In this document: in pieces, positions 1-11,000 of the stretch | Layout of the letters: each line of letters starts with the position of its first letter | How positions within the stretch are numbered: position 1 is the first letter of the stretch | Origin: Planctomycetota bacterium | GTDB taxonomy: Bacteria > Planctomycetota > PLA2 > JAEUHO01 | Assembly: GCA_020851795.1 (NCBI GenBank) | Contig: JADZCA010000012.1 | Span: forward strand, 1-51,513 | Length of the DNA stretch: 51,513 bases | Direction of reading: 5' to 3' | Position numbers and translations under genes: made by a program | Notes under the pieces: model-generated | Seen by the model: the letters and a program-made list of their open reading frames with translations, nothing else | What the model was told of the DNA's origin: nothing | The model's database searches: none

Positions 1-234
1 CGACGCGCCCCCAGCGAGACCCCGTCCCTTGAAGCGGCCCGCTCTCCGACCCGGGTCAACCCACCGCGGACCTCGATGGGAGGTCACGCCTCCGGCCCTC
101 CGTGGCGCGTCGCTCCTCCCGCGTGCACGGTCGAGCCCGTGGGGCGAACACGCTGCCGCCCGCCTCCAAGAAACCGGGGGCGCGTCGCTCGCGCGACGCG
201 CCCCCAGCGAGACCGAACTGCACGCGAGGCGTGG
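1..234. other. Non-coding left edge with a repeated hairpin half
   Basis: I see no credible gene here. The 21 bases at 1-21 recur exactly at 194-214, and the second copy is the right arm of a strong hairpin (176-205). The window therefore probably begins inside a second copy of the same hairpin. The gene to the left lies outside the window. Confidence 0.5.
176..205 (-). terminator. Hairpin terminator downstream of the lipoprotein gene
   Basis: A perfect 12 bp inverted repeat (GGGGGCGCGTCG at 176-187, CGACGCGCCCCC at 194-205) encloses a 6 nt loop. It sits 29 bp past the stop codon of the minus-strand lipoprotein gene. Read on the minus strand, the stem is followed by GGTTTCTT, a short T-containing run that is unusual here and fits an intrinsic terminator. 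The right arm is repeated at 1-21. Confidence 0.6.
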
Positions 235-3141
235 CTACTGATCGTACTGGAAGTTCAGCGTCCAGCGATCGATGTAGGGACCCGGATCGAACGGGCCGAT
301 GGTCGACGGCAGGTAGAACGTGATGCGCATCTGAACGAACTGCATGCCCTGGGTCTGCGGACCCGTGTTCGGCGGCGCGGCCGACGTCGTGTTCAGCTGC
401 GTGATGCCGTCACCGGTGTTGCCCGGGAGGATGCCACCGAGCGCCGCGATGTCGCCCGCCGGCGGCTTCGCGCTCGGGTTCCACGTCGGGAACGACTCGG
501 CGCCGGAGTCCTGGAACCAACCGACGCTCTTCCACCCGGTGCCGGCGAGGGTGTTGATCGTGCCGTCGGAGTTCGCAGGGAAGCCCTGCAGCTCGACGAA
601 CATCGAGGTGATGCCACCCGGCAGTCGGCTCGCCGTCGGGGGCACACCCGCGATGAAGTCCTGACGCGGCGTGCCAGGAGCCGGCACGGGAGGCATGTTG
701 TAGATCTGGCTCGGGACGAGGTAGACCGGCGCGGCCGGGCCCATGTCCATCGTCGTGCTGATCACGACCGGCCGCAGACCGCCGCCCTGGAAGCGCGTCG
801 CGTCGAACTGGCTGCTGGCGTAGAAGCCGGGCTGGCCCGGCGCCGGCGTGACCACCCCACCACCGAGGCCCTCGATGAAGTTGTCACCATCCTCGAGGAC
901 GAGGCGGCCGACACTCCCGTTGCCACCGGGGTTGGCCGGCGCGTACGGCGCGTAGGCCGGGCTGGTGCCACCCGAGCCGCCTGCGACCGTGATCACCGCG
1001 CCCGCGCCGACGACGATGCGGCCCGGCGTCAGGAGGCGGATGCCGCCACCCGAGCCGCCGCCACCGCCACCGCCACCGCCACCGAACTGCACGCCGTTGG
1101 CGCCGACCGCGCTGCCGTTGCCACCGCGACCACCCGCGGCGTCGATCGTGCCCGAGACGTAGATGTCGGCTTGCGTGGTGAGGTCCACGAAGCCGCCGCC
1201 CGCGCCACCACCGCCGCCGGTCGCCTGCACGAACGTCGAGTTCGTACCGAAGGGCGAGGACGTGGCCGTGCCGCCGCCGCCGCCACCCGAACCGGCCTCG
1301 GGCTTCGCCATCTTGCTCGTGATGTCGCCGTACGAGCCGCCGGCGGCGCCGTCGGTGAAGTTGTTCATGAGCTGGCGGTTCACGGTACCCGAGCCGTTCG
1401 CCACGCCGGCCGTGCCCGTCGCGGTGTGACCGGCGCCGCCACCCGAGGGGGAGATGCGGTTCACCGGCGACTGCTGGTTCGTGTAGAAGGTGCCGACCGC
1501 GCCGCGGCCGGGCCCTTGGAGCGTCGCGGAGACGGCGCCGCCGTCGCCCGGAGCCAGCTGCGGGTACTTCCAGTCCGACGAGCCGTAGCCGGGCGCGCCG
1601 TTCTGGCTGTAGATCGCCACGTTGTTGCCGGTGTTCTCGGCCTGGCCGCCGTTGCCACCTCCCGCGACGCCGACGCCACCCGGCGTCTTCGTGGTGTAGC
1701 TGTTGTTGATGCCGTTGCCGCCGACGCTCGACGTCGTCGCGACGCCGTCGCTGCGCGCGAGCAGACGCCCCTCGATCCGGATGTCACCGCGGACCAGGAT
1801 GATCGCGGGGTTGACGCCGGTGAGGCGCACCGTCACGCCGCTGCGGATCCGGAACGAACGGAACTCGAAGGTCACGGCGGCCGAGCCGTCGTCCCCGTTC
1901 TTGCACGTGTTGATCGTGCCGGTGTTGAGCACCGCGTCGGTCGGCGGGTCGAAGTCGTCCGGGACGCCGTCGTTGGCCACGGCACCGAAGGGCGCGACGC
2001 ACGGATTGGCGCCGATCTCGGCCCCGCGGGAGTTGTCCGGGCCCGACGCGCTCACGAGCAGCGGGTTGCCCGGGGCCGGGCCGTTGTCGCCGTCACCCGA
2101 CACGAGCAGGAAGCCCTGCGCCTTGGACAGCGCGCGCGCGGTGTTCACCTCACCGGTCGAGAGGTTCTGGTCGATCGGGACGTCACCGTTGAACTCCCAC
2201 GTGAGCGACCGCGTCTGCGGCGGGCGGTCCTCGGTCGTCCAGCCGGCCGCGTACGGGACGAGCGGGTTGCCACCGTAGTCACGGATGCTGTTCGTCAGCG
2301 ACACCGTGATCAGCGCGTTGTCCGCCCACTCGCCGAAGATCGGCGTGAGCGTGAGCGTCGTCGCGAGCTTCGTCTGCACGAGGCTGAACGTCGCGCGGAC
2401 ACGGCGCGGCGGCGAGGTCGGGTTGCCCGTACCCCACGTGAAGGGGTCGCCCGGCGTCGCGTCGTTCGCGGCGAAAGGTCCCGTCGCGTACTGATAGAGC
2501 AGCACGGTGTTCTCGTTGATCGTGCAGGGGTCCACGTTCTCGGAGAACTGGATCACGCACTTGTTGCTCGGCCCGACGAGGACGTTGGCCTCGCTGTTGG
2601 CCGGGCTCACCGAGAGCACCGTCGGGAGCGCGCCCGGGATCTGGTCTTCGAACAGCGCGGGGTCCGTGTCGAGGCGCGTGTGGAACTCGGCGTTCACCGT
2701 GGACTGCAGCGGGAACTGCGTCAGGCTGCGGAGCGCGAACTCTTCGGGCGAGCCAATGAGCGTCACGCGGTAGTCGGTGTCAGGCTGGAGGCCGCCGTCC
2801 GTCAGGTCGCAGCGACCTGCGAGGCGCGGCTCGAAGAACACGCGGTTCGCCTGCACGACGTAGGAGCCCGCGATGGCGCTGCCGAACGACGGTCCCTGGC
2901 GGATCTGGATCGACGCCGGGGAGACGGAATTCGGGTCGATCGGGCTGCTGAACACGAACTCGAGGGTGCGGTTCAGCGGCACGTTGTCCACGCCCGACTG
3001 CAGGAAGTCGACGAGGACCACGCCGGGAAGCGTGTCGCCGTCTCCCACTCCGCCGGACCCGCCACAGCCCACCGAGGCCAAGGCGAGACCCGACGACGTC
3101 GCAAGGGCGGCGATCGAGCGAAGACCGAACGGGACCTTCAT
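235..3141 (-). CDS. Glycine-rich exported lipoprotein with Ig-like domains (968 aa)
   Basis: This is a large predicted surface or periplasmic lipoprotein of unknown function. The N-terminus has a basic start and a hydrophobic stretch ending LASVGC, so Cys26 is the likely lipidated residue. Residues about 45-145 and 185-290 resemble bacterial Ig-like (SbsA/Big_5-type) domains, with phrases such as NVPLNRTLEFVFSSPIDP. Residues about 480-740 are extremely glycine-rich, including a near-uninterrupted poly-Gly stretch near 685-695. The C-terminus returns to ordinary sequence. I chose ATG at 3141 because GGAG lies 6 nt upstream; an in-frame TTG at 3153 would start inside that ribosome-binding site. 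A hairpin terminator follows the gene. No enzyme motif is visible, so adhesion or an envelope role is inference. Confidence 0.8.
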   Translation of the reverse strand: MKVPFGLRSIAALATSSGLALASVGCGGSGGVGDGDTLPGVVLVDFLQSGVDNVPLNRTLEFVFSSPIDPNSVSPASIQIRQGPSFGSAIAGSYVVQANRVFFEPRLAGRCDLTDGGLQPDTDYRVTLIGSPEEFALRSLTQFPLQSTVNAEFHTRLDTDPALFEDQIPGALPTVLSVSPANSEANVLVGPSNKCVIQFSENVDPCTINENTVLLYQYATGPFAANDATPGDPFTWGTGNPTSPPRRVRATFSLVQTKLATTLTLTPIFGEWADNALITVSLTNSIRDYGGNPLVPYAAGWTTEDRPPQTRSLTWEFNGDVPIDQNLSTGEVNTARALSKAQGFLLVSGDGDNGPAPGNPLLVSASGPDNSRGAEIGANPCVAPFGAVANDGVPDDFDPPTDAVLNTGTINTCKNGDDGSAAVTFEFRSFRIRSGVTVRLTGVNPAIILVRGDIRIEGRLLARSDGVATTSSVGGNGINNSYTTKTPGGVGVAGGGNGGQAENTGNNVAIYSQNGAPGYGSSDWKYPQLAPGDGGAVSATLQGPGRGAVGTFYTNQQSPVNRISPSGGGAGHTATGTAGVANGSGTVNRQLMNNFTDGAAGGSYGDITSKMAKPEAGSGGGGGGTATSSPFGTNSTFVQATGGGGGAGGGFVDLTTQADIYVSGTIDAAGGRGGNGSAVGANGVQFGGGGGGGGGGSGGGIRLLTPGRIVVGAGAVITVAGGSGGTSPAYAPYAPANPGGNGSVGRLVLEDGDNFIEGLGGGVVTPAPGQPGFYASSQFDATRFQGGGLRPVVISTTMDMGPAAPVYLVPSQIYNMPPVPAPGTPRQDFIAGVPPTASRLPGGITSMFVELQGFPANSDGTINTLAGTGWKSVGWFQDSGAESFPTWNPSAKPPAGDIAALGGILPGNTGDGITQLNTTSAAPPNTGPQTQGMQFVQMRITFYLPSTIGPFDPGPYIDRWTLNFQYDQ

Positions 3142-3195
3142 GGAACGCTCCAAGACCCGACCGAGGGCTGCGACCTCGGTGGCAATCCGCGGGCC

Positions 3196-3226
3196 ATACT
3201 ACGAAACGAAGGCCCGACGTGTCTAA
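3196..3226 (-). promoter_or_regulatory. Candidate promoter of the lipoprotein gene
   Basis: On the minus strand TTAGAC (3221-3226) is followed 19 bp later by TAGTAT (3196-3201). The -10 box lies 54 bp before the ATG. The 19 bp spacer is long, so the -10 box is the more reliable part. A small inverted repeat (ACCGAG/CTCGGT, 3159-3179) lies in the presumed leader. Confidence 0.4.
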
Positions 3227-3346
3227 CCCAAACTGGCGCGCGGGGATCCGAGCCCCGCGATGTCGCGGCGGCATCCGGCGCACCCGGGGTGCCCCGTGCG
3301 ATTTCGCACAGGACCAAAGTCGCGCAACCCCCGGTCGATCTTTGCA

Positions 3347-4996
3347 TCACGACCGGACCCCCTCCACGGCGGCGGCGATCCGCCGCTGGACATCGGCGGC
3401 CGCTCGATCGCCTCCGGCTTCGAACGCGTCGGCGAGCAGGCGGTAGCCGAGAGGGTCTGCGGGGCTGGCGAGGACGTAACGCCGCAGGGGCAGAGCTGCT
3501 TCCTCGGCGCGGTGCAGCGCCAACAGCGCGCGACCGTGCACCAGCGCCACCGGATCGCCCGCCGGCGTCACACGCGCCGCGGCGCGCGCGGCATGCGCCG
3601 CGCGGCGCCAATCCCCCCGGTCGGCCCAGTACCGGGCGAGCGTCCGGAGGGCCTGCGGGTGACGCGGGTCGCGACGGAGAGCCGCTCGGAGGCGCGATCG
3701 AGCCTCCCCCGGGCGCCCACCGTCCAGCGCGATCTCGGCGGCCGCCGCCCAAAGGGACGAGGACTCCGGGATCCACGACAGACCGCGGAGGATCGCCCGC
3801 TCAGCCCCCCCGGTGCGCCCCCGGGCGAGCAGCGCGGCGGCCGTGTCGAGGTGCAGCTCGTCGAGCGTCGGAGCGGCCCGCGACGCGCGCGCCAGGATCG
3901 CCACGGCGCGCTTGCGCCCCCCGGAGCGTGCGACCGCGCGCGCCCACAGCCGTGCGGTCTCGCTCGACGTCGCGTCCCGTCGGAGCGCGCGCCGGAGCAC
4001 GGTGGAGGCGGCTCTCGGGCGCCCGAGGAGCAGCAAGAAGTCCCCGAGCGCGCGCCACGCGGCGGCCGAACGGTCGCGCTCGACGAGCCCGCGCAGGAGC
4101 GCGAGCGCGTCGCGGCGGCGGCCGAGGCCCACGAGAGCGCGCGCCTCGAGCAGCGCGCGCGAGGTCGCGTCGCCGTCGTCGTCCTCGGGTGCGCCGGCGA
4201 GCGTCTCCAAGGCGACCGCAGGCTGCCCGGCGTCCACGAGCGCCTCGGCGAGACGCAGGCGCGCGTCGGCGTCCTCGGGGTCGAGGTCGACGGCCGCGCG
4301 GAAGTGCGCCAAGGCCTCCTCCGGACGCCCTTCGGCGTCGGCGAGGTCGCCCAGGCCCACCCGCGCGACGGGATCGCCCGGGTGGCGTGCGAGCGCCCGG
4401 CGGTAGCAGGCCTTCGCCTCGGCGGTGCGGCGCAGGCGCGCGAGCGTGTGCGCGAGCCCCACGAGGAGGTCGGGGTGCGCGGGGTCGAGGCGCTCGACGC
4501 GCCGCCAAGCCTCGAGGGCCTCGCCGTCACGGCCCGCCAGCGTGTAGCCGATCGCGAGATGACGGTGCACGTGCGCGCAGCGCGGGTCGAGCGCGGTCAC
4601 CTTGCGCGAGGCGAGGACCGCCTGGTCGATCTCGCCGAGCAGCACGTGGCAGTGGACGAGCTGGCAGTGCGCCTCCTCGAGCTCGGGGTCGAGACGTGCG
4701 GCGCGCCGGAACGCGGCGCGGGCCCGCCGCAGGCTGCCCAGACGTCCGTAGGCGAGGCCGACCCCCACCCACGGCTCGGCGCGACGGGGCGCGAGGCCCG
4801 CCGCGCGGCGGTAGCGGCGCAGCGCCGCCTCGGCGTTGCCCTCCTCGAGGTGGCAGTGGCCGAGGTAGAGCTCGATGCGGGGGCTCTGCACGCCCTGGCG
4901 CTCGAGGGCACGGAGCATCCGCCGCGCGGTGCGGACGTCGTCCTCCTCGAAGCGGTCGACCGCCTTCTGGATGCGGTCGTCGGGGTCGTGCCACAT
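3347..4996 (-). CDS. TPR-repeat protein (549 aa)
   Basis: This protein is made almost entirely of tetratricopeptide repeats: about fourteen 34-residue units with the usual pattern (for example GNAEAALRRYRRAAGLAP and GRPEEALAHFRAAVDLDP). TPR solenoids mediate protein-protein contacts; nothing here shows a catalytic domain, signal peptide or membrane segment, so a cytoplasmic scaffold role is the most that can be said. The start is the ATG at 4996, giving MWHDPDDRIQKAVDRF, with GGAG upstream; the reading frame stays open further upstream but there has non-protein-like composition. It is divergent from fusA, with about 160 bp between the two starts. The partner protein is unknown. Confidence 0.85.
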   Translation of the reverse strand: MWHDPDDRIQKAVDRFEEDDVRTARRMLRALERQGVQSPRIELYLGHCHLEEGNAEAALRRYRRAAGLAPRRAEPWVGVGLAYGRLGSLRRARAAFRRAARLDPELEEAHCQLVHCHVLLGEIDQAVLASRKVTALDPRCAHVHRHLAIGYTLAGRDGEALEAWRRVERLDPAHPDLLVGLAHTLARLRRTAEAKACYRRALARHPGDPVARVGLGDLADAEGRPEEALAHFRAAVDLDPEDADARLRLAEALVDAGQPAVALETLAGAPEDDDGDATSRALLEARALVGLGRRRDALALLRGLVERDRSAAAWRALGDFLLLLGRPRAASTVLRRALRRDATSSETARLWARAVARSGGRKRAVAILARASRAAPTLDELHLDTAAALLARGRTGGAERAILRGLSWIPESSSLWAAAAEIALDGGRPGEARSRLRAALRRDPRHPQALRTLARYWADRGDWRRAAHAARAAARVTPAGDPVALVHGRALLALHRAEEAALPLRRYVLASPADPLGYRLLADAFEAGGDRAAADVQRRIAAAVEGVRS

Positions 4997-5091
4997 CGCG
5001 CGGAGCGCCCTCCGGCCGCGGAGTGTGGGCTGCCGGGGGGACAGGTCCGGCCGGGCCCCCTCCGGCCGCCGGGCGACCGATCGCGCAGGGT

Positions 5092-5119
5092 TTGACGGGG
5101 GCCGCCGGGGCCCTACGCT
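5092..5119 (+). promoter_or_regulatory. Sigma-70-type promoter of fusA
   Basis: TTGACG (5092-5097) and TACGCT (5114-5119) are separated by 16 bp. The -10 box ends 39 bp before the fusA ATG, which leaves a leader of about 33 nt. In such GC-rich surroundings this is the clearest promoter in the window. Confidence 0.7.
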
Positions 5120-5158
5120 CGGCCCCCTTTCCCCCCGCCCCGCGACGCGGAGCCGCTC

Positions 5159-7324
5159 ATGAGCACTTCTCCCGGCACCCCCCACCCCGTCTCCGTGGAC
5201 GACGAGATCCTCGTCCCGTGGACCGGCTCCGGCAAGCGGCCGGCGCTGCTCGACGTGCGCAACTTCGGCATCATGGCGCACATCGACGCGGGGAAGACGA
5301 CGACGACCGAGCGCATCCTCTTCTACTCCGGCCGCATCCACAAGATGGGCGAGGTCCATGAGGGCGAGACCACCATGGACTACATGAAGGAGGAGCGCGA
5401 GCGCGGCATCACGATCACGTCGGCCGCGACGCAGACGTGGTGGAAGGGCTGCAAGCTCAACATCATCGACACCCCAGGGCACGTGGACTTCACCGCCGAG
5501 GTGGAGCGCTCGCTGCGCGTGCTCGACGGCGCCGTGTGCGTGTTCGACGCGAAGGAAGGCGTGGAGCCGCAGTCCGAGACGGTGTGGCGCCAGGCCAACC
5601 GCTACAAGGTCCCGCGCATCTGCTTCCTCAACAAGATGGACAAGCCGGGCGCGGATTTCGAGATGTGCATCGAGGGCATCCGCAAGCGCCTCGGCGCGAA
5701 CGCGATCCCGGTGCAGTACCCGATCGGGCAGGGCGGCGAGTTCCGCGGGATCGTCGACATCGTCCAGGAAGTGGCGATCTTCTACGACGCGGAGAGCGAG
5801 GGCCGCCGGTGGCACGAGGCCCCGGTCCCCGACGAGCTCAAGCCGCGCATCGAGGCCCTGCGCCGCGAGCTCGTCGAGGCCTGCGCCGAGCAGGACGAGA
5901 CGCTCATGGAGCGCTACTTCGCGGGCGAGCACCTGCACCGCAACGACCTCCTCGTCGCGATGCGCAAGGGCGTCGTCACGGGCAAGATCAACCCGGTCCT
6001 CGTCGGCTCGGCGCTGCGCAACAAGGGCGTCCAGCGCCTCATCGACGCGGTCTGCTACTACCTGCCCTCCCCCATCGACATCTCGACGGTGCGCGGCTGG
6101 CACCCGGTCACGAAGGAGGAGCAGACGCGCAAGGTGGACTCCAAGGACCCGCTCTCGGCCCTGGCGTTCAAGATCATCTCCGACAAGAACGGCGACCTGA
6201 CCTTCGTGCGCGTCTACTCGGGCACGCTGGCGTCGGGCGACCTCGTCTGGAACCCCGTCCGCAACGACCGCGAGCGCATCTCGCGCATCGTGCTGATGCA
6301 CGCCAACGAGCGGGAGCCGGTCGAGAAGCTCGAGGCGGGCGAGATCGGCGCGGTGATCGGCCTCAAGGTCACCTCGACGGGCGACACGCTGTGCCCGAAG
6401 GACGAGCCGATCGTCCTCGAGTCGATGCAGTTCCCGCCGACGGTCATCTCGATGTCGATCCGGCCCGCGTCGCGCGGCGACCGCGACAAGCTCTCCGACG
6501 CGCTCGGCAAGCTCGCGAAGGAGGACCCGACCTTCAAGCGGTTCACCGACCCCGAGACCGGCGAGACGATCATCGCCGGCATGGGCGAGCTCCACCTCGA
6601 CATCATCAAGAGCCGCCTCGTCAACGAGTACGGCATCCACTCCGAGGTGGGCAAGCCGAAGGTGGCCTACCGCCAGACCTTCCGCAAGGACGTGGACGCC
6701 GAGGGCAAGCACGTCAAGCAGTCGGGCGGCCGCGGCCAGTTCGGCATCGTGCGCGTGAAGTTCAAGGTGAAGGAGACGCCGGAGTTCGAGTTCATCGACT
6801 CGATCGTCGGCGGCTCGGTGCCGCGCGAGTACATCAAGCCCGTCGGCGAGGGCCTCGAGAAGGCGCTCGAGGAGGGCTACCCGCTCGGCTTCCCGTTCAT
6901 GAACGTCTCGGGCGAGCTCTACGACGGCAAGAGCCACGAGGTGGACTCGTCGGAGATGGCGTTCATGGAGGCCGCGCGCCTCGCGGTGCGCGCCGCCACG
7001 GAGATGGTCGGCGTCACGATCCTCGAGCCGATCATGAAGGTGTCGGTGACGACGCCGGAGACGAACCTCGGCGACGTGATGGGCTCGATCAACGCCCGTC
7101 GTGGCGTCGTGCTCTCGACCGAGCAGGGCTCGGGCGACACCAAGCAGGTGATCGCCGAGGTCCCGCTGGCGGAGATGTTCCAGTACTCGACCTTCCTGCG
7201 CGGCATGACGCAGGGCCGCGGCAACTACACGATGGAGCCGTGCAAGTACGCGCCGGCGCCGGAGTCGGTGGCCGTCAAGATCCGCAAGGAGATCGAGGAC
7301 GAGAAGAAGGCCGGGAGGAAGTAG
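5159..7324 (+). CDS. fusA: Elongation factor G
   Basis: This is the translational GTPase that drives ribosome translocation. The GTP-binding motifs are intact: AHIDAGKT (residues 40-47), the switch region [13 protein letters not shown] (104-108) and NKMD (158-161). Domains II-V follow in order, including the domain IV stretch [15 protein letters not shown]. The length (721 aa) exceeds the usual ~695-700 because about 33 residues precede the canonical [12 protein letters not shown] start. This extension is real only if the ATG at 5159 is used; the promoter and GGAG just upstream support it. The gene stands alone rather than in the common str operon (rpsL-rpsG-fusA-tuf), so it may be one of several EF-G copies in the genome. 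Confidence 0.96.
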   Translation: MSTSPGTPHPVSVDDEILVPWTGSGKRPALLDVRNFGIMAHIDAGKTTTTERILFYSGRIHKMGEVHEGETTMDYMKEERERGITITSAATQTWWKGCKLNIIDTPGHVDFTAEVERSLRVLDGAVCVFDAKEGVEPQSETVWRQANRYKVPRICFLNKMDKPGADFEMCIEGIRKRLGANAIPVQYPIGQGGEFRGIVDIVQEVAIFYDAESEGRRWHEAPVPDELKPRIEALRRELVEACAEQDETLMERYFAGEHLHRNDLLVAMRKGVVTGKINPVLVGSALRNKGVQRLIDAVCYYLPSPIDISTVRGWHPVTKEEQTRKVDSKDPLSALAFKIISDKNGDLTFVRVYSGTLASGDLVWNPVRNDRERISRIVLMHANEREPVEKLEAGEIGAVIGLKVTSTGDTLCPKDEPIVLESMQFPPTVISMSIRPASRGDRDKLSDALGKLAKEDPTFKRFTDPETGETIIAGMGELHLDIIKSRLVNEYGIHSEVGKPKVAYRQTFRKDVDAEGKHVKQSGGRGQFGIVRVKFKVKETPEFEFIDSIVGGSVPREYIKPVGEGLEKALEEGYPLGFPFMNVSGELYDGKSHEVDSSEMAFMEAARLAVRAATEMVGVTILEPIMKVSVTTPETNLGDVMGSINARRGVVLSTEQGSGDTKQVIAEVPLAEMFQYSTFLRGMTQGRGNYTMEPCKYAPAPESVAVKIRKEIEDEKKAGRK

Positions 7325-8014
7325 GCGCGAGCGGGGACACGCCCCGCACGGCCTTCTTCTCGGACTCGCGTCGTGCGCCGGCCGCGGCGGGGTGGACCCC
7401 AGCCGCGGCCGGTGTCGTTTTGGGCCGGCGACGTTCCACCGGCGGAATGGAGGAGGGAAGGGCGGAGAGAAGGGGCGGAGGGGGCGGGGGGGGAGCGGAG
7501 GCGGAGGGAGTGCAGAGGCGGCGGAGCACGCGGCGCGCGGCGCGCGGCTCGGATGGACTGGACGGACCGAGCACTGGCCGTCCATCCGGCGCTGGCGAGG
7601 TTTGCGGACTCACGCTGACCGCGCGCCGGACGGGACGGATGGGTCGTCTTGCGCCGCGCTGGCGAACAGACGACGCGCGGCGTTGCGCGCCGGATTTCCT
7701 CGAGTCCTCGCGACGCGCCCAGGAGACACACGCACGCACGCCCCTACCGGCCGGCGAAGGCGGCGCCCACGGTCGCCGGGCTCGCGACCGTCCGCCGGAC
7801 CGCGCCGACCGCGGAACGGCCCGTCTCGCAGTCAGCGCGACCGAGCGGATCCGTCCCGCGTACCGGTCCGCCGCCACGCTCGCGTCGTCGCCGCATCGAA
7901 GCGGGAGACGTCGAGCGCTCGTGCGCGACCCGCGACGCGCGGTCCTCGGCGCCCGTCGCCGCGGCAGGCCGCCGCGACGCCGGCGGGTCGAGCCCGGCGC
8001 CGCGCGCCCTCCCG
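7325..8014. other. 690 bp gap between fusA and the tricorn gene
   Basis: This is the convergent gap between fusA (+) and the tricorn gene (-). I see no credible gene. It holds a purine-rich, G-run-rich tract on the plus strand (7441-7522) and a bulged inverted repeat around GGATGG at 7551-7556 and CCATCC at 7582-7587. The rest is unremarkable GC-rich sequence. Open frames exist on both strands but have arginine/alanine/proline-biased composition typical of non-coding high-GC DNA. Confidence 0.6.
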
Positions 8015-11000
8015 CTACTTCGTCGGCGGCTCGCCGACGCCCCAGTCCACGAGCTCGGTGACGACGCGGCCGTCGCGCTCGAGCTTGACGAGGCCCGTCA
8101 CCGGGACCTCGTTGGAGAGCCAGCGCTTCTCGACGCCCCCGCGGCGCGTCTTGAGCGTCACCACGAGGCAGTCGAGCGAACGGCCGTTCACCTCGACCTT
8201 CTCGTGCACGTCGTCGCCCGCCCGCTCGCCCCGGAAGGAGAGCGCCTTCGACTTCGGCTCGCGCCGCGTCATCGGCCGCGCGCCCCCGCGCGGCCCCTCG
8301 GGCGGCGCCTCGCCGTCCTCGAGCGTCGTCGCCACCTCGACCTCGTCGTCGGTCACCTCGGTCACGCGCTGCACCGCCGTGCGCTGCGTCCCGCCGAAGG
8401 TCGTGCGCATCCGCACCCACTCGCCCACGACCGCGTCGAAGATCGGGTTCACCGGCTCCGCCGGCGTCGCGACCGCCGCCTTCTCGCCGTCCGCCGGCTT
8501 GGGCGCCTCCGGTGCCTTCGGCGCCTCCGCCGGCTTGGGCGCGTCCGCCGGCTTGTCGGCGGGCTTGGGCGCCTCGACCGGCTTCTCCGGCGTCGTCGCC
8601 GTCGGCGTCGCCTTGGGGGCCTCCGGAGCCTTCGGCGCATCCGCGGGCTTCGGCGCCTCCACGGGCTTCGGCGCGTCGGCGGGCTTCGGGGCGTCGGCAG
8701 GCTTGTCGGCCGGCTTCGGCGCGTCCGCCGGCTTCTCGGGCGTCGTCGCCGCCGGCTTGGGCGCCGGATCGGCAGGCTTGGCCGGCTCGACGGGCTTGTC
8801 CGCCGGCTTGTCCGCCGGCTTCGCGGCGTCCACCTTCGGCGCGTCGGCCGGCTTCTCGGTCGGCTTGTCCGCGGGCTTCTCGGCCGGCTTGGCCGGGCGG
8901 ATCTCCTCGAGGACGAGGTCGATCGCCTTGAGCAGCTGCGGGTCGCGGCCGGCGCGACGGTCCTCGGGCGTCTCGGCGACGAGCACGTCGGGCTTCACGC
9001 CCAGGCGCTCGAGGTTCTCGCCGTTGAGGCCGAACCAGCCCACCCGCGGGATGCGGAACTTGCTGCCGTCGGAGAGCGTGATGTCGTTCGTGCCGATCAC
9101 GCCGCCCGCCGTCGGCACGCCGACGACCTTGCCGAGCTTGAGCTGCTTGAAGGCGTAAGGGAACACCTCGGCGTCGCTGAACGAGCGCTCGTTGATGAGC
9201 AGCACGACCGGCTTGCCCCAGTGCAGCTGGGGCTGGAGCTGGCGCGGCAGCCCGCGCGGCTGGAACGCGATGAACGGCCGCGACGCGAGCGCCATCAGCA
9301 GCTGCTGGTGGATGTTGCCGCCGCCGTTGTTGCGCACGTCGAGGACGAGCGCCTTGACCTTGCGGTCCTGCGCCAGCGCCGCGAGCTGCTCGTTGAAGCG
9401 CGCGAGGTTGGGCTGGTCCATCTGCGAGAGGTGGATGTAGCCCGCCTCGCCCTTGGTCGCCTCGCGCACCGCCTTGCGGCACCCGTCCACCCACAGCGCG
9501 TAGCCGAGCTGTCGCAGCGCGCCCTCGTTGGTCGCCTTGATGCGCACGGTCTTGTCGCCGGAGCCGTCGCCCTTGGAGAAGAGGACGAGCACCTCCTTGC
9601 CCGCCGCGCCCGCGAGCACGCGGTCGAGGTCGGTCTCGGGCTTGATCGTCGTGCCCGACACCGCCTTGACCACGTCGCCCACCCGGATGCCGGCCTCGTC
9701 GGCCGGGCCGCGCGACTGCACCGCGACGACCTTGCGCCCGCCGCCGTCCGCCTCGGACGCGCCGGCGAGGTCGAGGCCGAGGTAGCCGGTCGAGGGGCCG
9801 CGCGGGCCGGCGTCCTCGTCGCCGGGACCGTAGATGCCGAGGTGGCTCGCGTCGAGCTCGCCGAGCATCTGCGACACGACGTTGTAGAACTCGTCCTTGA
9901 TCTCGGCGTCCACCGCGAGCGGGCGGTACTTCTCCCGCATCGCGTTCCAGTCCACGCCGTGCATCGTCGGGTCGTAGAACCCGTCCTTGAGCTTGCGCCA
10001 GGCCTCGTCGAAGAGGTCGCCGAACTCGCGGCGGCGGTCCACCTGCACGCGCCCGAGGAAGGGCACGCGCTCGCCCACCTCGATCTGCTGCGGCGCGCGG
10101 ACGCGGTAGACGTTCTTCTCGTCGTCGCGCTCGGCGGAGAAGTAGATCCAGTCGCCGCGCGGGCTCCAGCACGCCGCCGAGCCGTCCCGGCTGATCTGGA
10201 CCGCCGGCCCGCCCGACGTCTTGACGACGTAGATGCCTCCGGAGGCGCCCGCCGCAGCGTCCATCTCCTCGAAGGCCAGCATCGAGCCGTCGGGGCTGAA
10301 CGAGGGCACCTGGAAGAAGCCCGAGCCCGAGGTCACGCGGCGCGCCTCGGCGTCGCCGCGGTCGGTCGGCATCACCCAGATCGCCTGGCTCCCGCCGCGC
10401 CCGGAGTCGAACGCGATCCAACGGCCGTCGGCCGAGAACGTCGCGTCGTCGTCGTCCTTGGGGTCGCGCGTGAGCTGGCGCTCCTCGCCGCTCTCGACGT
10501 CGAGCAGGTAGAGGTCCTTGTTGCCGCCCTTCTGCGACGTGTAGACGATCCGCCGGCCGTCGGGCGCCCACGAGGGGAACGCGTCGTCGGCCGTGTGGTT
10601 GGTCAGCGCCTTCGTCTCCTTCGTGGCGAGGTCGAGGAGGTAGACGTCTTCGTTGCCCTTCGCGTCGGAGTAGTAGAGGAGCCGCTTGCCGTCCGGGCTC
10701 CAGCGCGGCCAGTCGTCGGTCGCGGGGCCGCTGGTGACTCGCTCGGCGTCGCCGCCGCCGGCGGGCAGCACCCAGAGGTCGCCCCGCACCGCCACCGCGA
10801 TGCGGGCGCCGTCGGGGCTGACGTTGACGTGCTCGGCGCCGTCGGTCAACGTGCGGACGTCGTAGCCGCTGTTGCGGACGTCGGACTCGACGCGCACGTC
10901 GAGCGCCGTCGCCTTGGGGTCGGCGAGCGAGAGGTCGACCGTGTAGAGGCGGCCGTCCTTCTCGAACGCGAGCGTCTTGCGGTCCCAGCCGAGCGAGGCG

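Noticed and set aside
76..5361. Very long open frame on the plus strand (over 1700 codons)
   Set aside because: It runs antisense to the lipoprotein and TPR genes and into fusA in another frame; the translation is dominated by Arg/Ala/Gly with no domain, as expected for GC-rich antisense DNA.
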